From contig CP065008.1 of the NCBI GenBank assembly GCA_016699735.1, positions 1,240,001 through 1,304,000 of the forward strand: 64,000 nucleotides of DNA. The letters are read 5' to 3'. The notes under the pieces were generated by a model. The model was not told the origin of the DNA. It did no database searches and worked only from the letters and a program-made list of their open reading frames with translations. A program made the position numbers and the translations under genes. Origin of the DNA: Alphaproteobacteria bacterium (GTDB lineage Bacteria > Pseudomonadota > Alphaproteobacteria > Micavibrionales > Micavibrionaceae). Positions within the stretch are counted from its first letter, which is position 1; the number at the start of each line of letters is the position of its first letter. This document shows positions 45,203 through 54,941 of the stretch, in pieces.

Positions 45203-46807
45203 TTAGTGCCGGAAATGGCGAAGGCCGGTCAGGACCATCGCAAGGCCTCTTTCATTGGCCGCGGCGATGACTTCCGGGTCGCGGATGGACCCTCCGGGCT
45301 GGATGACGGCGGTGACCCCCGCCTCGGCGGCGGCAATCAGCCCGTCCGCGAAGGGGAAGAAGGCATCGGACGCGACCACGGACCCGCAGGTCAGCGGCTC
45401 GGAAAGCCCTGCGGTTTTAGCGGATTCCTCGGCTTTCCACGCGGCGATACGGCACGAATCGACTCGGCTCATCTGTCCCGCCCCGATCCCCACCGTCGCC
45501 CCGTCCTTGGCATAAACGATGGCATTGGATTTAACGTGCTTGCAGACCTGAAAAGCGAAAATAAGATCGGTCATTTCCTGTTCGGTGGGGGGGCGATCGG
45601 TCACCACTTTAAGCAAGTCGCGTTCAAGGGTCAGGGAGTCGCATTTCTGAGTCAAAAACCCGCCGGCGATTCGACTAAGGGTCAGATACGATTCATGTGG
45701 ATCGGGAAGCCCTCCGGCGGCCAGCACCCGGATGTTCTCTTTTTTCTTAAGAAGCGGCAAGGCATCGGCGGAAATATCGGGCGCGATAATGACCTCGACA
45801 AACCGTTCGAGAATGGCGGCAGCCAGATCGGCGGTCAAAGTGCGGTTGATCGCGATGATGCCGCCATAGGCGCTGACCGGATCGCAGAGCAGGGCTTTGC
45901 GGTAGGCGTCAAGCGGAGACCCAGACACCGCGACGCCGCAGGGATTGGCGTGCTTGATGATCGCCACGGCGGGCTGCTCAAACTCGGCGACCAGCTCATA
46001 GGCGGCGTTGGTGTCGTTGATATTGTTATAGGACAGCTCCTTGCCTTGAATCTGTGCGGCGGTGGCCGCGCCGGGACGGGCGTTGTCCTCCATGACATAA
46101 AGGGACGCTGCCTGATGCGGGTTTTCTCCGTAGCGGAGTTTTTGTTTGAGACGCCCGGAAATGGTGAGCCTCCGGGGCGCCGTCTCCCCGGCCTGTCCGG
46201 CCAGCCAGTTGGAGATACTGGAATCATAGGAAGCGGTTAGGGAAAAAGCCAAAAGGGCAAGATTTTTTCTTAAGGCGCCGCTCACCGCGCCTTTATTTTG
46301 TTCCATCTCCGCAAGGAGGATCTGATAATCGTCAGGATCGGTCACCACCGCGACATGGTCGTGGTTCTTCGCCGCCGCCCGGATCATCGCCGGACCGCCG
46401 ATATCGATATTCTCAATGCAGCTTTCAAAATCCCCGCCGCCCTTGACGGTCTCGGTAAAGGGATAAAGCGTAATAACGACCAGATCAATCCCCGCGATCC
46501 CGTGCGCGGCCATCGCAGCGCGATGTTCGGGTAGGTCGCGGCGGGCCAGAATGCCGCCGTGAATTTTGGGATGCAGGGTTTTCACACGCCCGTCCATGAT
46601 TTCGGGAAAGCCCGTGACCTCGGAGACATCCATGACATGAAGTCCGGCCTCACGCAGGGCTTTCGCGGTCCCTCCTGTGGACAGCAATTCCACGCCGTGC
46701 TGAACAAGAGCCTGTGCGAAGGGGATCAGCCCCGTTTTGTCGGACACGGAAAGCAGGGCGCGGCGGATGGGCAAGAGTCCGGAATCGGAGGAGGGATGGG
46801 GGGGCAT
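45203..46807 (-). CDS. purH: Bifunctional AICAR formyltransferase / IMP cyclohydrolase
   Basis: PurH carries out the last two steps of IMP synthesis. The N-terminal cyclohydrolase shows LLSVSDKTGLIPFAQALV, LLSTGGTAKAL, DGRVKTLHPKIHGG and the C-terminal formyltransferase shows the substrate motif IKHANPCGVAV. Length of 534 is standard. It is last in a minus-strand row that begins with galU, but 91 bases separate it from cheR, so it may have its own promoter. Formyl donor comes from the FolD pathway. Confidence 0.96.
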   Translation of the reverse strand: MPPHPSSDSGLLPIRRALLSVSDKTGLIPFAQALVQHGVELLSTGGTAKALREAGLHVMDVSEVTGFPEIMDGRVKTLHPKIHGGILARRDLPEHRAAMAAHGIAGIDLVVITLYPFTETVKGGGDFESCIENIDIGGPAMIRAAAKNHDHVAVVTDPDDYQILLAEMEQNKGAVSGALRKNLALLAFSLTASYDSSISNWLAGQAGETAPRRLTISGRLKQKLRYGENPHQAASLYVMEDNARPGAATAAQIQGKELSYNNINDTNAAYELVAEFEQPAVAIIKHANPCGVAVSGSPLDAYRKALLCDPVSAYGGIIAINRTLTADLAAAILERFVEVIIAPDISADALPLLKKKENIRVLAAGGLPDPHESYLTLSRIAGGFLTQKCDSLTLERDLLKVVTDRPPTEQEMTDLIFAFQVCKHVKSNAIVYAKDGATVGIGAGQMSRVDSCRIAAWKAEESAKTAGLSEPLTCGSVVASDAFFPFADGLIAAAEAGVTAVIQPGGSIRDPEVIAAANERGLAMVLTGLRHFRH

Positions 46808-46898
46808 TGGAAAACCTAACTGTTTATCAAGGGGATGCGTCAGCCCAAGGCGGAAAAACGGCCTTCAGGCGGGCGGATGATAGACATAAAACGGAAAG

Positions 46899-47765
46899 CT
46901 AGGCAAGAGCCTGCGTACTCTTGGCCGGGGCTGCGGGCGCCCCGCAATGGACGCTGTCCGGCTTTGCGTAGAGGGCGCGCTGGTTCGGCACCGCCTTGAA
47001 GGACTCGGTGATGCCCAGAACCGTCTCCGCCCCGCCGAGGAAAAGAAAGCCGTCGGGCGCCAGTTGCTTGGCCATATTATCCAGCACCATCTTTTTGGTC
47101 GGCTGGTCAAAATAGATTAGGACGTTCCGGCAGAAAATCACATCGAAGTGCCCCAGCCCCGCCATTTTATCGAGCAGATTGAAATACTGGAACTTCACCA
47201 TGCTTTTGATCTCAGGCTTGAGCTGCCACTTGTCCTGCTGCTGCGTGAAGTACTTCATCAGGTATTGGATCGGAAGGCCGCGCTGAACTTCAAACTGGGT
47301 GTAAAGCCCTTCCTTGGCCTGCTCAAGAATCTCGTGCGAGATATCGGTGGCGACGATTTCAAACTGCCAGCCGGGCAGGGTGGCCTGCTCTTCTTTCAGG
47401 AGCATCGAAAGGGAATAAGATTCCTGACCGCTGGACGCCGCCGCGCTCCAGACACGAAGCTTTTTTGGCCGGGCCATCTGGGTTTTATAATAGGGAAGGA
47501 CGTGGGATTTGAACGTATCGAACGGCTTGGTGTCACGGAAGAAAGACGTCTCATTGGTGGTCATCGCCTCGACAATATCGTTGACCAGTTCTTTTGGCGG
47601 CATTCCGCGCAGCACGTTGGTCATCGCATCAATGCTCTCGTACCCCCATTTTTTTGCCACCGGATTGAGGCGCGAGTCGAGCAGATAGGATTTATCGGGC
47701 GTAATCACCAGCCCGGATTTCCCCTTGAGCAGATCACGGTAGATATCGAAATCCGTAATACGCAT
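46899..47765 (-). CDS. cheR: Chemoreceptor methyltransferase CheR
   Basis: CheR transfers methyl from S-adenosylmethionine to receptor glutamates for adaptation. FFRDTKPF, the SAM site LRVWSAAASSGQESYSLSML and FCRNVLIYFDQPTK are all present, with the N-terminal helical subdomain and an all-standard order. The 288-residue length fits. It lies 15 bases downstream of cheB on the same strand. No chemoreceptor is encoded in the window. Confidence 0.95.
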   Translation of the reverse strand: MRITDFDIYRDLLKGKSGLVITPDKSYLLDSRLNPVAKKWGYESIDAMTNVLRGMPPKELVNDIVEAMTTNETSFFRDTKPFDTFKSHVLPYYKTQMARPKKLRVWSAAASSGQESYSLSMLLKEEQATLPGWQFEIVATDISHEILEQAKEGLYTQFEVQRGLPIQYLMKYFTQQQDKWQLKPEIKSMVKFQYFNLLDKMAGLGHFDVIFCRNVLIYFDQPTKKMVLDNMAKQLAPDGFLFLGGAETVLGITESFKAVPNQRALYAKPDSVHCGAPAAPAKSTQALA

Positions 47766-47780
47766 GATCCCATTCCCTCT

Positions 47781-48908
47781 CTAGGTCGCCGCTCTGCGGA
47801 CCCACGGCCCGATGTCATTCAGCGGCAGCACAGCCGAGCAAAGTCCGTTCACCGCCACGGCTCCCGGCATTCCCCAAACTACGCTGGTTTCCTTGTCCTG
47901 TGCAATAACGCGTCCGCCCTTTTCAACAAGCATTCGGGCGCCGATCAACCCGTCCTGCCCCATGCCAGTCAGAATAACGCTTAGGATTTTCGGCCCAAAA
48001 ATATTGACCAGTGAACGAAGCATCGGATCGACCGCCGGCTTGCAGAAATTTTCTGGCGCCCCATCGCCGAGCTTGATGACCGTGTTCGTATCGCGGGCTT
48101 CGAACAGCATATGCCGCCCCCCGCGGGCAACGTAAACCTTGCCCTTCTCAAGAAGCATATCATCCAGAGCCTCGAAGCTCGGAATGCCTGTCTGCATCTG
48201 GATATGCTCGGTCAGGGTCTTTGTAAAAGTTTCCGGCATATGCTGGGTCACGACGATCGGCATATCCAGACCCTTGAGATTCTTGATCACCGTGAACAGC
48301 GCCTGCGGCCCGCCGGTGGAACTGCCGATGGCGATGATCCGCGGCTTGCCCTTATAGGCCGTGCTGTCATCGCGCAACTTGAAGGAAACCGCCTCGCCAG
48401 CATGAAGATCTTTTTTCTGCACCCCGGAAAGAGAGGAACTGGGGGCGGATTCGGGAGCCTTGTCCCGCAGCGGACGCAGGGGTTTAAGTGATTTGATCAG
48501 GGTGAAGAGGTTTTTCTGAAAAGCCGACTCCGGCCCTGTATCCAGCGCACTGCTGGGTTTCACGATACATTCGACCGCGCCCAGCGCCATGGCCTTCATG
48601 GTTACACTAGCGCCCTTTTCGGTCAAGCTGGAACACATGATGACCTTGGTGCCGGGGGACTCCTTCATAACGCCGGGCAAGGCGCTCAGCCCGTCCATAA
48701 CCGGCATTTCGATATCCAGGATCATGATATCCGGCTTGCGGCTCTGGGCCGCAGCAACTGCCATTTCGCCGTTTGAAACCGAGGCAACGATCTTGATCTG
48801 CGGATCGGATTCCAGAATCCGTCTCAGAATTCCGCGTATGGCACTCGAATCGTCCACCAGGACGACTGACACGAAATCCGCGCTGCTGGGTTCTGAGGAG
48901 GGATCCAT
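47781..48908 (-). CDS. cheB: Chemotaxis methylesterase CheB
   Basis: CheB removes receptor methyl groups when phosphorylated by CheA. The receiver domain carries Asp65 in MILDIEMP; the esterase domain carries GSSTGGPQAL (Ser), TQHMPETF (His) and GMGQDGLIGA (Asp). The linker of about 50 residues contains a run of Ser. Length 375 is normal. It stands between cheY and cheR. Confidence 0.96.
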   Translation of the reverse strand: MDPSSEPSSADFVSVVLVDDSSAIRGILRRILESDPQIKIVASVSNGEMAVAAAQSRKPDIMILDIEMPVMDGLSALPGVMKESPGTKVIMCSSLTEKGASVTMKAMALGAVECIVKPSSALDTGPESAFQKNLFTLIKSLKPLRPLRDKAPESAPSSSLSGVQKKDLHAGEAVSFKLRDDSTAYKGKPRIIAIGSSTGGPQALFTVIKNLKGLDMPIVVTQHMPETFTKTLTEHIQMQTGIPSFEALDDMLLEKGKVYVARGGRHMLFEARDTNTVIKLGDGAPENFCKPAVDPMLRSLVNIFGPKILSVILTGMGQDGLIGARMLVEKGGRVIAQDKETSVVWGMPGAVAVNGLCSAVLPLNDIGPWVRRAAT

Positions 48909-48946
48909 GAGAACGGTAATAGCCTTATGTTAAGTAGAGGAGAGGG

Positions 48947-49324
48947 TTAGCTTTTTGCTTCAATCAGGCCGACTTGCTGGAATTTGGATTCGATGATTTC
49001 GCTGTCAAAGGGCTTCATGATGTATTCGTTCGCCCCCGCCTGCATCGCCCGCTGGATATGTGCCATGTCGTTTTCGGTGGTGCAGAACACCACCTTGGGG
49101 TGGCCACCGTTGGACATCTGGCGCAGTTTTTCAAGAAACTCGATCCCGCTCATCACCGGCATATTCCAGTCGAGGATGATCGCGTCCGGCATGGCGGTTT
49201 GACAGGATTCGTAAGCCTTCTGGCCGTCCTCGGCCTCCCGGCACTCAAAACCGAGATCTTGCACGATGCGGCTGGCCACCTTCCGCACCACGCGGCTGTC
49301 GTCAACGATAAGGCAGGTTTTCAT
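48947..49324 (-). CDS. cheY: Response regulator CheY
   Basis: The 125-residue single receiver domain has the acidic pair DD at 8-9, the phosphoacceptor Asp52 in IILDWNMPV, Thr in FCTTEND and Lys in IMKPF. It should bind the flagellar switch when phosphorylated by CheA and be dephosphorylated by the CheZ encoded at 24128. It lies 38 bases before cheB, with about 130 bases between it and cheW. Confidence 0.95.
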   Translation of the reverse strand: MKTCLIVDDSRVVRKVASRIVQDLGFECREAEDGQKAYESCQTAMPDAIILDWNMPVMSGIEFLEKLRQMSNGGHPKVVFCTTENDMAHIQRAMQAGANEYIMKPFDSEIIESKFQQVGLIEAKS

Positions 49325-49453
49325 GATAAACGCCCCAAAAAAAATCGTAAAAAATATGATTGAGAATAACGCAACAACTCTTCCGCTCCTAATGTAACGT
49401 CTATTCGTTATTTCTTTGTTAAGAGAAAAGTGTCGGTATTTCGTAAAATATGC

Positions 49454-49921
49454 TCAGGCCGCCTGGGTCTGGATGGAGTCCAGAAGTCTTGCCACGTCCA
49501 TGATAATCAAAAGCTCGCTTTCAAGCTGACACACCCCGCTGGAGATGTCCTTCCACTGGGGGGAAAGGGTGCCGGGGTTTTTTTCGATCCGGGACTCGTC
49601 CAGGCTGAGAACATCCCCGACTTTATCGATAATCAGGCTGTAGAGTTCCTGATTGCGCTCCACGACCACGCTCATGCTGCGCGAACCGGGAACTATAGCA
49701 ACATTCAGCCGCTTCCGAACATCGATCGCCGTGACGATCCGCCCCCGCAGGTTCAGGGAGCCGACGACTTCTGGGGAGGCAAGCGGGATACGGGTGACCT
49801 TTTGCTCCCGCAGCACATCCTGAATCTGCAGGACGGGGATGCCGAATTTCTGATCGGCGATCATGACCGTCAAATACTCTGTGGTTTGTCCCCCGTGTTT
49901 AGTATCTGCTTTACTCGTCAT
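49454..49921 (-). CDS. cheW: Coupling protein CheW
   Basis: CheW links receptors with CheA. The 155-residue product has the CheW fold order: EYLTVMIADQKFGIPVLQIQ, VTRIPLASPEVVGSLNLRGR, VTAIDVRKRL and LYSLIIDKVGDVLSL. The NLRGR arginine that contacts receptors is present. It lies 41 bases downstream of cheA on the same strand. Confidence 0.95.
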   Translation of the reverse strand: MTSKADTKHGGQTTEYLTVMIADQKFGIPVLQIQDVLREQKVTRIPLASPEVVGSLNLRGRIVTAIDVRKRLNVAIVPGSRSMSVVVERNQELYSLIIDKVGDVLSLDESRIEKNPGTLSPQWKDISSGVCQLESELLIIMDVARLLDSIQTQAA

Positions 49922-49962
49922 GGCCTGCTCTCAAGATAAGATATAGGAGTTTAAACGCACAT

Positions 49963-52686
49963 TCACGCGGACACCACCTTCAGGGCAGAGCGCGTATGAG
50001 ACATCGTTTCCGTAAGTGAATTCAAAAGGGTATCGCGGTCGAACTTGGCGACATAATCGTTGAACCCGACCTTCATCCCGCGGTCGATATCCTGCGGTGT
50101 GGCGTGAGACGAAAGCGCGACCATAGGCACGTTCTGCCAACGGCTGCTTTCCCGGACCCTGAGCGCAAACTCGAATCCATCCATCTCCGGCATTTCGATA
50201 TCGCTGATGATGACATCGAAGGTCGCGCCGCTCTCACAAAGCTTGAGAGCCTCAACCGGACTGTCAAGCGTGGTCACGTCGTACCCCGCCATACTCAGAA
50301 GCGGAGTAAGCATATTGCGGAAAAACGGGCTGTCATCAACCAGAAGGACACTGCGCTTTTTCCTGACCGGGGCGGCGGCTGCGGATTCGAAATCCTCATC
50401 GCCATGATCCTTGAACCAGTTCCGGTCAATGCTGTTCAGGAAATGGGCGAGGTCGATGACGTCCGTCGCTTTGCCGTTGATGATCGCGCTGCCGAGCAGG
50501 CCCGAAGCGCTGGACCCGATCTGGATGTCGATATGCTGCTCGGTGATGTCGATAATCTGATCGACGATCAGCCCCATCGAGCGGCCCTTTTCAGAAAACA
50601 CCAGCACGGGTTTTTCGCCTTCTCTTGCCACCGTCATGGCCGGCGAGAACGGAATAAGCGGCATCAGGGTATCGCGGTACTGCACCATCATGTGCCCGCC
50701 GGAATACTCGACCCTGTCCAGCCGGACATTCTCAAGCCGCGCCACGAGGGAAAGCGGCACGGCCTTGGGCGCCTCGTCATGGGCACGGAACAGAAGAAGG
50801 GAGGTCTTCTTGGCCGAATCCGGTACGAAAACCGACTTCTCGGCTTCAGCGGCGTCCTTCTCGGTGCCGGACATCGCTCCCGTCGTATCCGCAATCCCAT
50901 TCGGATCGAGGATCATAATCACGCTGCCATCGCCCAGAATGGTGTTGCCAGAAAAGAGCGTCAACCCTTGCAGCAGTTTGCAGACCGGCTTGACCACGAT
51001 TTCCTCGGTATCGAACACGCGGTCCACGATGATGCCAAACTCATAGCTGCCGACCTGCGTCACGACGATATACCCGCGAGTCCGGCGTTCAGCGGATGCC
51101 GAAGGGGAGTCTTCATTCAGGCGAAGAATCTCGTTGAGGGAGATGAGAGGAAGAAGCCGCTCACGCAAGCGGAAAACCGGGGCGTTATGAACATACTCGA
51201 TGCGGTTGTCACCCTGTGCGGAAATCATGACCAGTTCCCGCACGGAAAGCTGCGGGATCGCAAACCGCTCACTGCCGGATTCAACGATCAGGGCGGACAC
51301 GATCGCCAGTGTCAGCGGGATTTTGATCGTAAAGACCGATCCCTTGCCCTCGATGGACGCCAGTTCGACCGAACCCCCGATCTTCTCGATGTTCGTCCGC
51401 ACAACATCCATGCCCACCCCACGCCCGGAGACGGAGGTAACTTTCTCAGCCGTCGAAAACCCGGCCTTGAAGATATATTGCTGGAGCTGCTGTGTAGACA
51501 TACCCGCCAATTCCTCGGGCGTCGCCAACCCGTTGGCGACGATCTTGGCCTTGATCTTGTCCATAGGCAGACCTTTGCCGTCATCAGAAATCTTGATCAG
51601 GATATGCCCGCCCTCATGGAAGGCTTCCAGCAGGATCTTCCCCGTCTCGGGCTTCCCGGCAGCAGCCCGGTCCGCGGGCTTCTCGATCCCGTGATCGCCT
51701 GAATTCCGCACCATGTGCGTCAGCGGGTCTTTGATCATCTCAAGGACTTGCCGATCCAGTTCGGTCTCCTGCCCGCGCATTTCAAGGTCGATCTTCTTGC
51801 CCAGTTCCATGCTCAGGTCACGGATGATACGGGGCAGCTTTTGCCAGGCGTTACCAATCGGCTGCATCCGCGTTTTCATAACCCCTTCCTGCAGGTCGGA
51901 AACCACATGATTAAGCCGTTGCAGGGGAGTCGTGAATTCGCTTTCAGCATTGCTGCGGAGAATTTGCAACAGCTGGTTGCGGGTCAGCACCAGTTCGCTG
52001 ACCATCGTCATCAGGTTCTCCAGCACATCGACATTGACGCGCAAAGTCTGAGCCGCCAGAGCGCTTTCCTTGTTGCCCGAACCGGACTCATCGCCGGAGG
52101 TGTTGGATTTGGCCGCAGTTGCTGGCGGAGGGGGGGGCGGTGGAGCGGCGGCAGCGGGTTTGGGCGCAAACTCTGCAGGGCCGGGAGCGGCCAGAAATGC
52201 GGCCTCCAGTTCTTCGATGGAAACAGAACCCGGAACGGAATCAACGGCAACAGGTTCCTGCGCTTTGGGCGGTGGCGGAGGAGGGGGAGGCGCAGCAGCG
52301 GCGATGCCCTTGCCTTCATAGGCGGCATCCAGCTTGGCGATCAGATCGGCATCGCTGCCCTCAGGCTCTTTGCCGGTTTCCTCGATTTTTCCGATGATAA
52401 ACTTAATGCGGTCGATGGACTCGAAAATGAGCGTGACATATTCGGGCGTGACCTCAAGATCCCCGTCGCGGAAACGCCCCAGCACGTTTTCAGCATGGTG
52501 CGCGGTTTTCTCAAGGCGCGGCAGACTCAAAAACCCGCACGTTCCCTTGATCGTGTGCATGAGGCGGAAGATTTTTCCCAACAGCGCCTTGTCGTTAGGA
52601 TTTTGCTCAAGATTGACGAGGTCGAGGTCAAGCTCGTTAAGACTCTCATTGGTTTCGGTCAGAAACTCGGCAATCAGGTCATCCAT
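49963..52686 (-). CDS. cheA: Chemotaxis histidine kinase CheA with C-terminal receiver
   Basis: The 907-residue kinase begins with a P1 Hpt domain (LMHTIKGTCGF, phospho-His44), then a Pro-rich linker with PPPPPPPP runs, the dimerisation and HATPase domains (MVRNSGDHGIEKP, KISDDGKGLPMDKIK, GRGVGMDVVRTNIE), a CheW-like P5, a second CheW-like module (SLLLFRAHDEAPKAVPLSLV to NGKATDVIDL) and a C-terminal receiver with VIISDIEMPEMDGF. A standard CheA has one P5 and no receiver; the extra receiver may act as phosphate sink or relay. I start at the ATG with GGGGA eight bases upstream; a GTG two codons earlier is possible. ChpT is encoded directly upstream. Confidence 0.95.
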   Translation of the reverse strand: MDDLIAEFLTETNESLNELDLDLVNLEQNPNDKALLGKIFRLMHTIKGTCGFLSLPRLEKTAHHAENVLGRFRDGDLEVTPEYVTLIFESIDRIKFIIGKIEETGKEPEGSDADLIAKLDAAYEGKGIAAAAPPPPPPPPKAQEPVAVDSVPGSVSIEELEAAFLAAPGPAEFAPKPAAAAPPPPPPPATAAKSNTSGDESGSGNKESALAAQTLRVNVDVLENLMTMVSELVLTRNQLLQILRSNAESEFTTPLQRLNHVVSDLQEGVMKTRMQPIGNAWQKLPRIIRDLSMELGKKIDLEMRGQETELDRQVLEMIKDPLTHMVRNSGDHGIEKPADRAAAGKPETGKILLEAFHEGGHILIKISDDGKGLPMDKIKAKIVANGLATPEELAGMSTQQLQQYIFKAGFSTAEKVTSVSGRGVGMDVVRTNIEKIGGSVELASIEGKGSVFTIKIPLTLAIVSALIVESGSERFAIPQLSVRELVMISAQGDNRIEYVHNAPVFRLRERLLPLISLNEILRLNEDSPSASAERRTRGYIVVTQVGSYEFGIIVDRVFDTEEIVVKPVCKLLQGLTLFSGNTILGDGSVIMILDPNGIADTTGAMSGTEKDAAEAEKSVFVPDSAKKTSLLLFRAHDEAPKAVPLSLVARLENVRLDRVEYSGGHMMVQYRDTLMPLIPFSPAMTVAREGEKPVLVFSEKGRSMGLIVDQIIDITEQHIDIQIGSSASGLLGSAIINGKATDVIDLAHFLNSIDRNWFKDHGDEDFESAAAAPVRKKRSVLLVDDSPFFRNMLTPLLSMAGYDVTTLDSPVEALKLCESGATFDVIISDIEMPEMDGFEFALRVRESSRWQNVPMVALSSHATPQDIDRGMKVGFNDYVAKFDRDTLLNSLTETMSHTRSALKVVSA

Positions 52687-52839
52687 AAGCACAATCCCCG
52701 GTCACACGCGGAAAAAAAATCATTCGATAGAAAATAACGCAGGAAATGAAGGAAACGCAGCATAAAGGCAGAATAGGGAAAAAAACCTGTGAGGAATACA
52801 GACGTAGGCAGGGAAAAAGATTTCCCTAAGACAGGATAC

Positions 52840-53481
52840 TCAAGCGGCGCGTAAGCTCAAGAGAATTGATCCTTCGGGGCTTGGAAGGACGTGGATAGAA
52901 TAGCCGTAATGCGCGGCCAGCAGGTGCGTAAGGGCGGGATGGATGGTTTTGGGTTCAAGATTATGCGTCTTTGCCGAGCCTGTGAGAGCCTCGCGGTATC
53001 CCTCGCGGAATCCGGCGTGATCGCCCGTGGATTTGAAATGAACGGAGCCGTCTCCGCCGTCAAAAACCCGCACGGTTCCGCCCTTGGGCAGGGTGTCGAT
53101 CAATACCAGCAGCAGACACATGATAATTTTACACAATCCAGCCGGAGCATCGTTTAGGCCCAGCGGAGCGTGGGGATCCCAATCCTGCTTGATCCGCCCG
53201 TCCCCCGCGATATAGTCGCCGAAGGACTTATGCACGTCTTCGGGCTTGATCGAGGAATCGCTCCCTCCCGCGCCGTAGGCCAGACGAAAGACCTTCAGTT
53301 TTGCCGAAGCCTGTCCGGCGCTGAAGGCAATCAGCTTGATGGCCTCGCCGTCCATCTCCTCTCCGGCATCTTCCAAAAACTCGATCCCGTTGGAAACCGC
53401 CCCGATCGGGCTGATAAGGTCGTGGCAAACCTTGGAGGCCATCAATTCAATGATTTTCACGCAGTCATTCGGTTTCATCAT
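52840..53481 (-). CDS. chpT: Histidine phosphotransferase ChpT
   Basis: ChpT passes phosphate between CckA and CtrA or CpdR in alphaproteobacterial cell-cycle control. The 213-residue product shows the signature MASKVCHDLISPIGAVSNGI with phospho-His20, then the degenerate HATPase-like half including CKIIMCLLLVLIDTLPKGGT. The length matches. Upstream of cheA, on the same strand, with a 147-base gap. Proximity hints that ChpT may also take phosphate from the receiver-bearing CheA, an inference only. Confidence 0.92.
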   Translation of the reverse strand: MMKPNDCVKIIELMASKVCHDLISPIGAVSNGIEFLEDAGEEMDGEAIKLIAFSAGQASAKLKVFRLAYGAGGSDSSIKPEDVHKSFGDYIAGDGRIKQDWDPHAPLGLNDAPAGLCKIIMCLLLVLIDTLPKGGTVRVFDGGDGSVHFKSTGDHAGFREGYREALTGSAKTHNLEPKTIHPALTHLLAAHYGYSIHVLPSPEGSILLSLRAA

Positions 53482-53526
53482 GCACCATAAACTTAAGAAA
53501 ACAGTCTCAACAGTGAAACCGATTCG

Positions 53527-54915
53527 CTAGCCAAAGGCCAGAGTGTATCCGATTTTTTTTACTTCCCCGGTAAGCATATTTTTCAGGCGCTGAAGCCCCT
53601 CGGCGCTTGTGCTTTCCGCCCGCGCCACCAGGACGTTCTGCGTGTTGGAGGGGCGCAGCAGCCACCACCCGTCCGCCGTCGTCACCCGGATGCCATCAAG
53701 GGTATTGAGGTCAATCCCTTTATCGTTCCTGAGTTTAAGGTTTTCAAGCACGCGGGGGACGAGCGCAAACTTCTCCGCCTCGTCCACCTCGAAACGCACC
53801 TCGGGCGTATTGAACAGCTGGGGAAGGGAGGCGGTCAGGCCCGAAAGCCCGCCATCGGTCTCGGACAACGCATTGAGCAGCCGCACCGCGCAATACAAGG
53901 CATCATCGTAACCGTAATAGGTATCGGCGAAAAAGATATGCCCGCTCAGTTCCCCCGCCAGCGGCGCTTTCATTTCGATCATTTTATCCTTGATGACGGA
54001 ATGTCCGGTTTTCCACATCACGGGTTGCCCGCCCAGCCGGGCAATCTCGTCGAACAGAATTTGCGAGCATTTGACATCGCCGATGACCGGCGCACCGGGA
54101 TGATTTTGCAAAACCTCCCGTGCATAAAGCGCCAGCAGCGTATCGCAACGCAGGACCGCGCCGTGTTCGTCCACCACGCCGATCCGGTCGCCATCCCCGT
54201 CAAAGGCGATCCCGAGAGCGCAGCCATTCTCCTTTACCGCCTTCTGCAGATCTTCAAGGTTGGCATCGACGGTCGGGTCGGGGTGATGGTTGGGGAAACT
54301 CCCGTCGATCTCGGGATAAAGCAGGATGTGCGTCCCCGGAATCCGGTGGGTCAGCATCTTGAGGACTTCGCCGTTGGCCCCGTTTCCGGCGTCCCACGCG
54401 ATGGTCATGGAGCGTGCCAGCTTGAGATCCTGCACCAGCCGCCGGATATAATCGGCCCGCAGGTCGATCTCGGTTCGACGCCCCGTTCCGCAGGCAAACA
54501 TTCCTTCCGCCGCGATCCGTCCGATCTGCTGGATTTTGTCGCCGAATACCGGGCCGTCCTGCAGCGTCATTTTAAAACCGTTATAATCGGGAGGATTATG
54601 GGAACCAGTCACCATGATTCCGGCATCGGCCTTCAGGTGCTTGACGGAAAAATACAGCAGCGGAGAAGGGCCAAGCCCGATGAAATTAACATCCATCCCG
54701 CTCTCCATCAGTCCTGCGATCAGCGCCTCGGCAAGGGCAGGGGAGCTGTGCCGTCCGTCCATACCGACGCAGACGGCCTTCCCGCCGGAACGCGATAAAT
54801 ATGTGCCGAACGCCCGTCCGAGGGCCAAGGCATCGTTCGAACTGAGATTTTTCCCGACCTGCCCGCGGATGTCGTATTCGCGCAGGATCGTGGGGGCAAA
54901 GACGTAACCGTTCAT
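53527..54915 (-). CDS. algC: Phosphomannomutase/phosphoglucomutase (AlgC-type)
   Basis: Interconverts hexose 1- and 6-phosphates. The active Ser105 lies in MVTGSHNPPDYNGFK; the metal loop is DGDGDR (IAFDGDGDRIGV), the sugar loop GELSGHIF, and the phosphate loop RPSNTQN. N-terminus FAPTILREYDIRG fits the AlgC type. The 462-residue length is standard. Next to galU, with 26 bases between, giving a supply path for UDP-glucose and related polysaccharides. Confidence 0.93.
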   Translation of the reverse strand: MNGYVFAPTILREYDIRGQVGKNLSSNDALALGRAFGTYLSRSGGKAVCVGMDGRHSSPALAEALIAGLMESGMDVNFIGLGPSPLLYFSVKHLKADAGIMVTGSHNPPDYNGFKMTLQDGPVFGDKIQQIGRIAAEGMFACGTGRRTEIDLRADYIRRLVQDLKLARSMTIAWDAGNGANGEVLKMLTHRIPGTHILLYPEIDGSFPNHHPDPTVDANLEDLQKAVKENGCALGIAFDGDGDRIGVVDEHGAVLRCDTLLALYAREVLQNHPGAPVIGDVKCSQILFDEIARLGGQPVMWKTGHSVIKDKMIEMKAPLAGELSGHIFFADTYYGYDDALYCAVRLLNALSETDGGLSGLTASLPQLFNTPEVRFEVDEAEKFALVPRVLENLKLRNDKGIDLNTLDGIRVTTADGWWLLRPSNTQNVLVARAESTSAEGLQRLKNMLTGEVKKIGYTLAFG

Positions 54916-54941
54916 GCCGCGAGTATAAGCGGCCTTTGCAC

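Noticed and set aside
45134..46240. Long plus-strand frame opposite purH
   Set aside because: Antisense of purH; the predicted product is Gly, Arg and Asp-rich without any recognised domain.
50104..52737. Several long frames opposite cheA
   Set aside because: Mirror frames of a GC-rich gene; no start signals or motifs.
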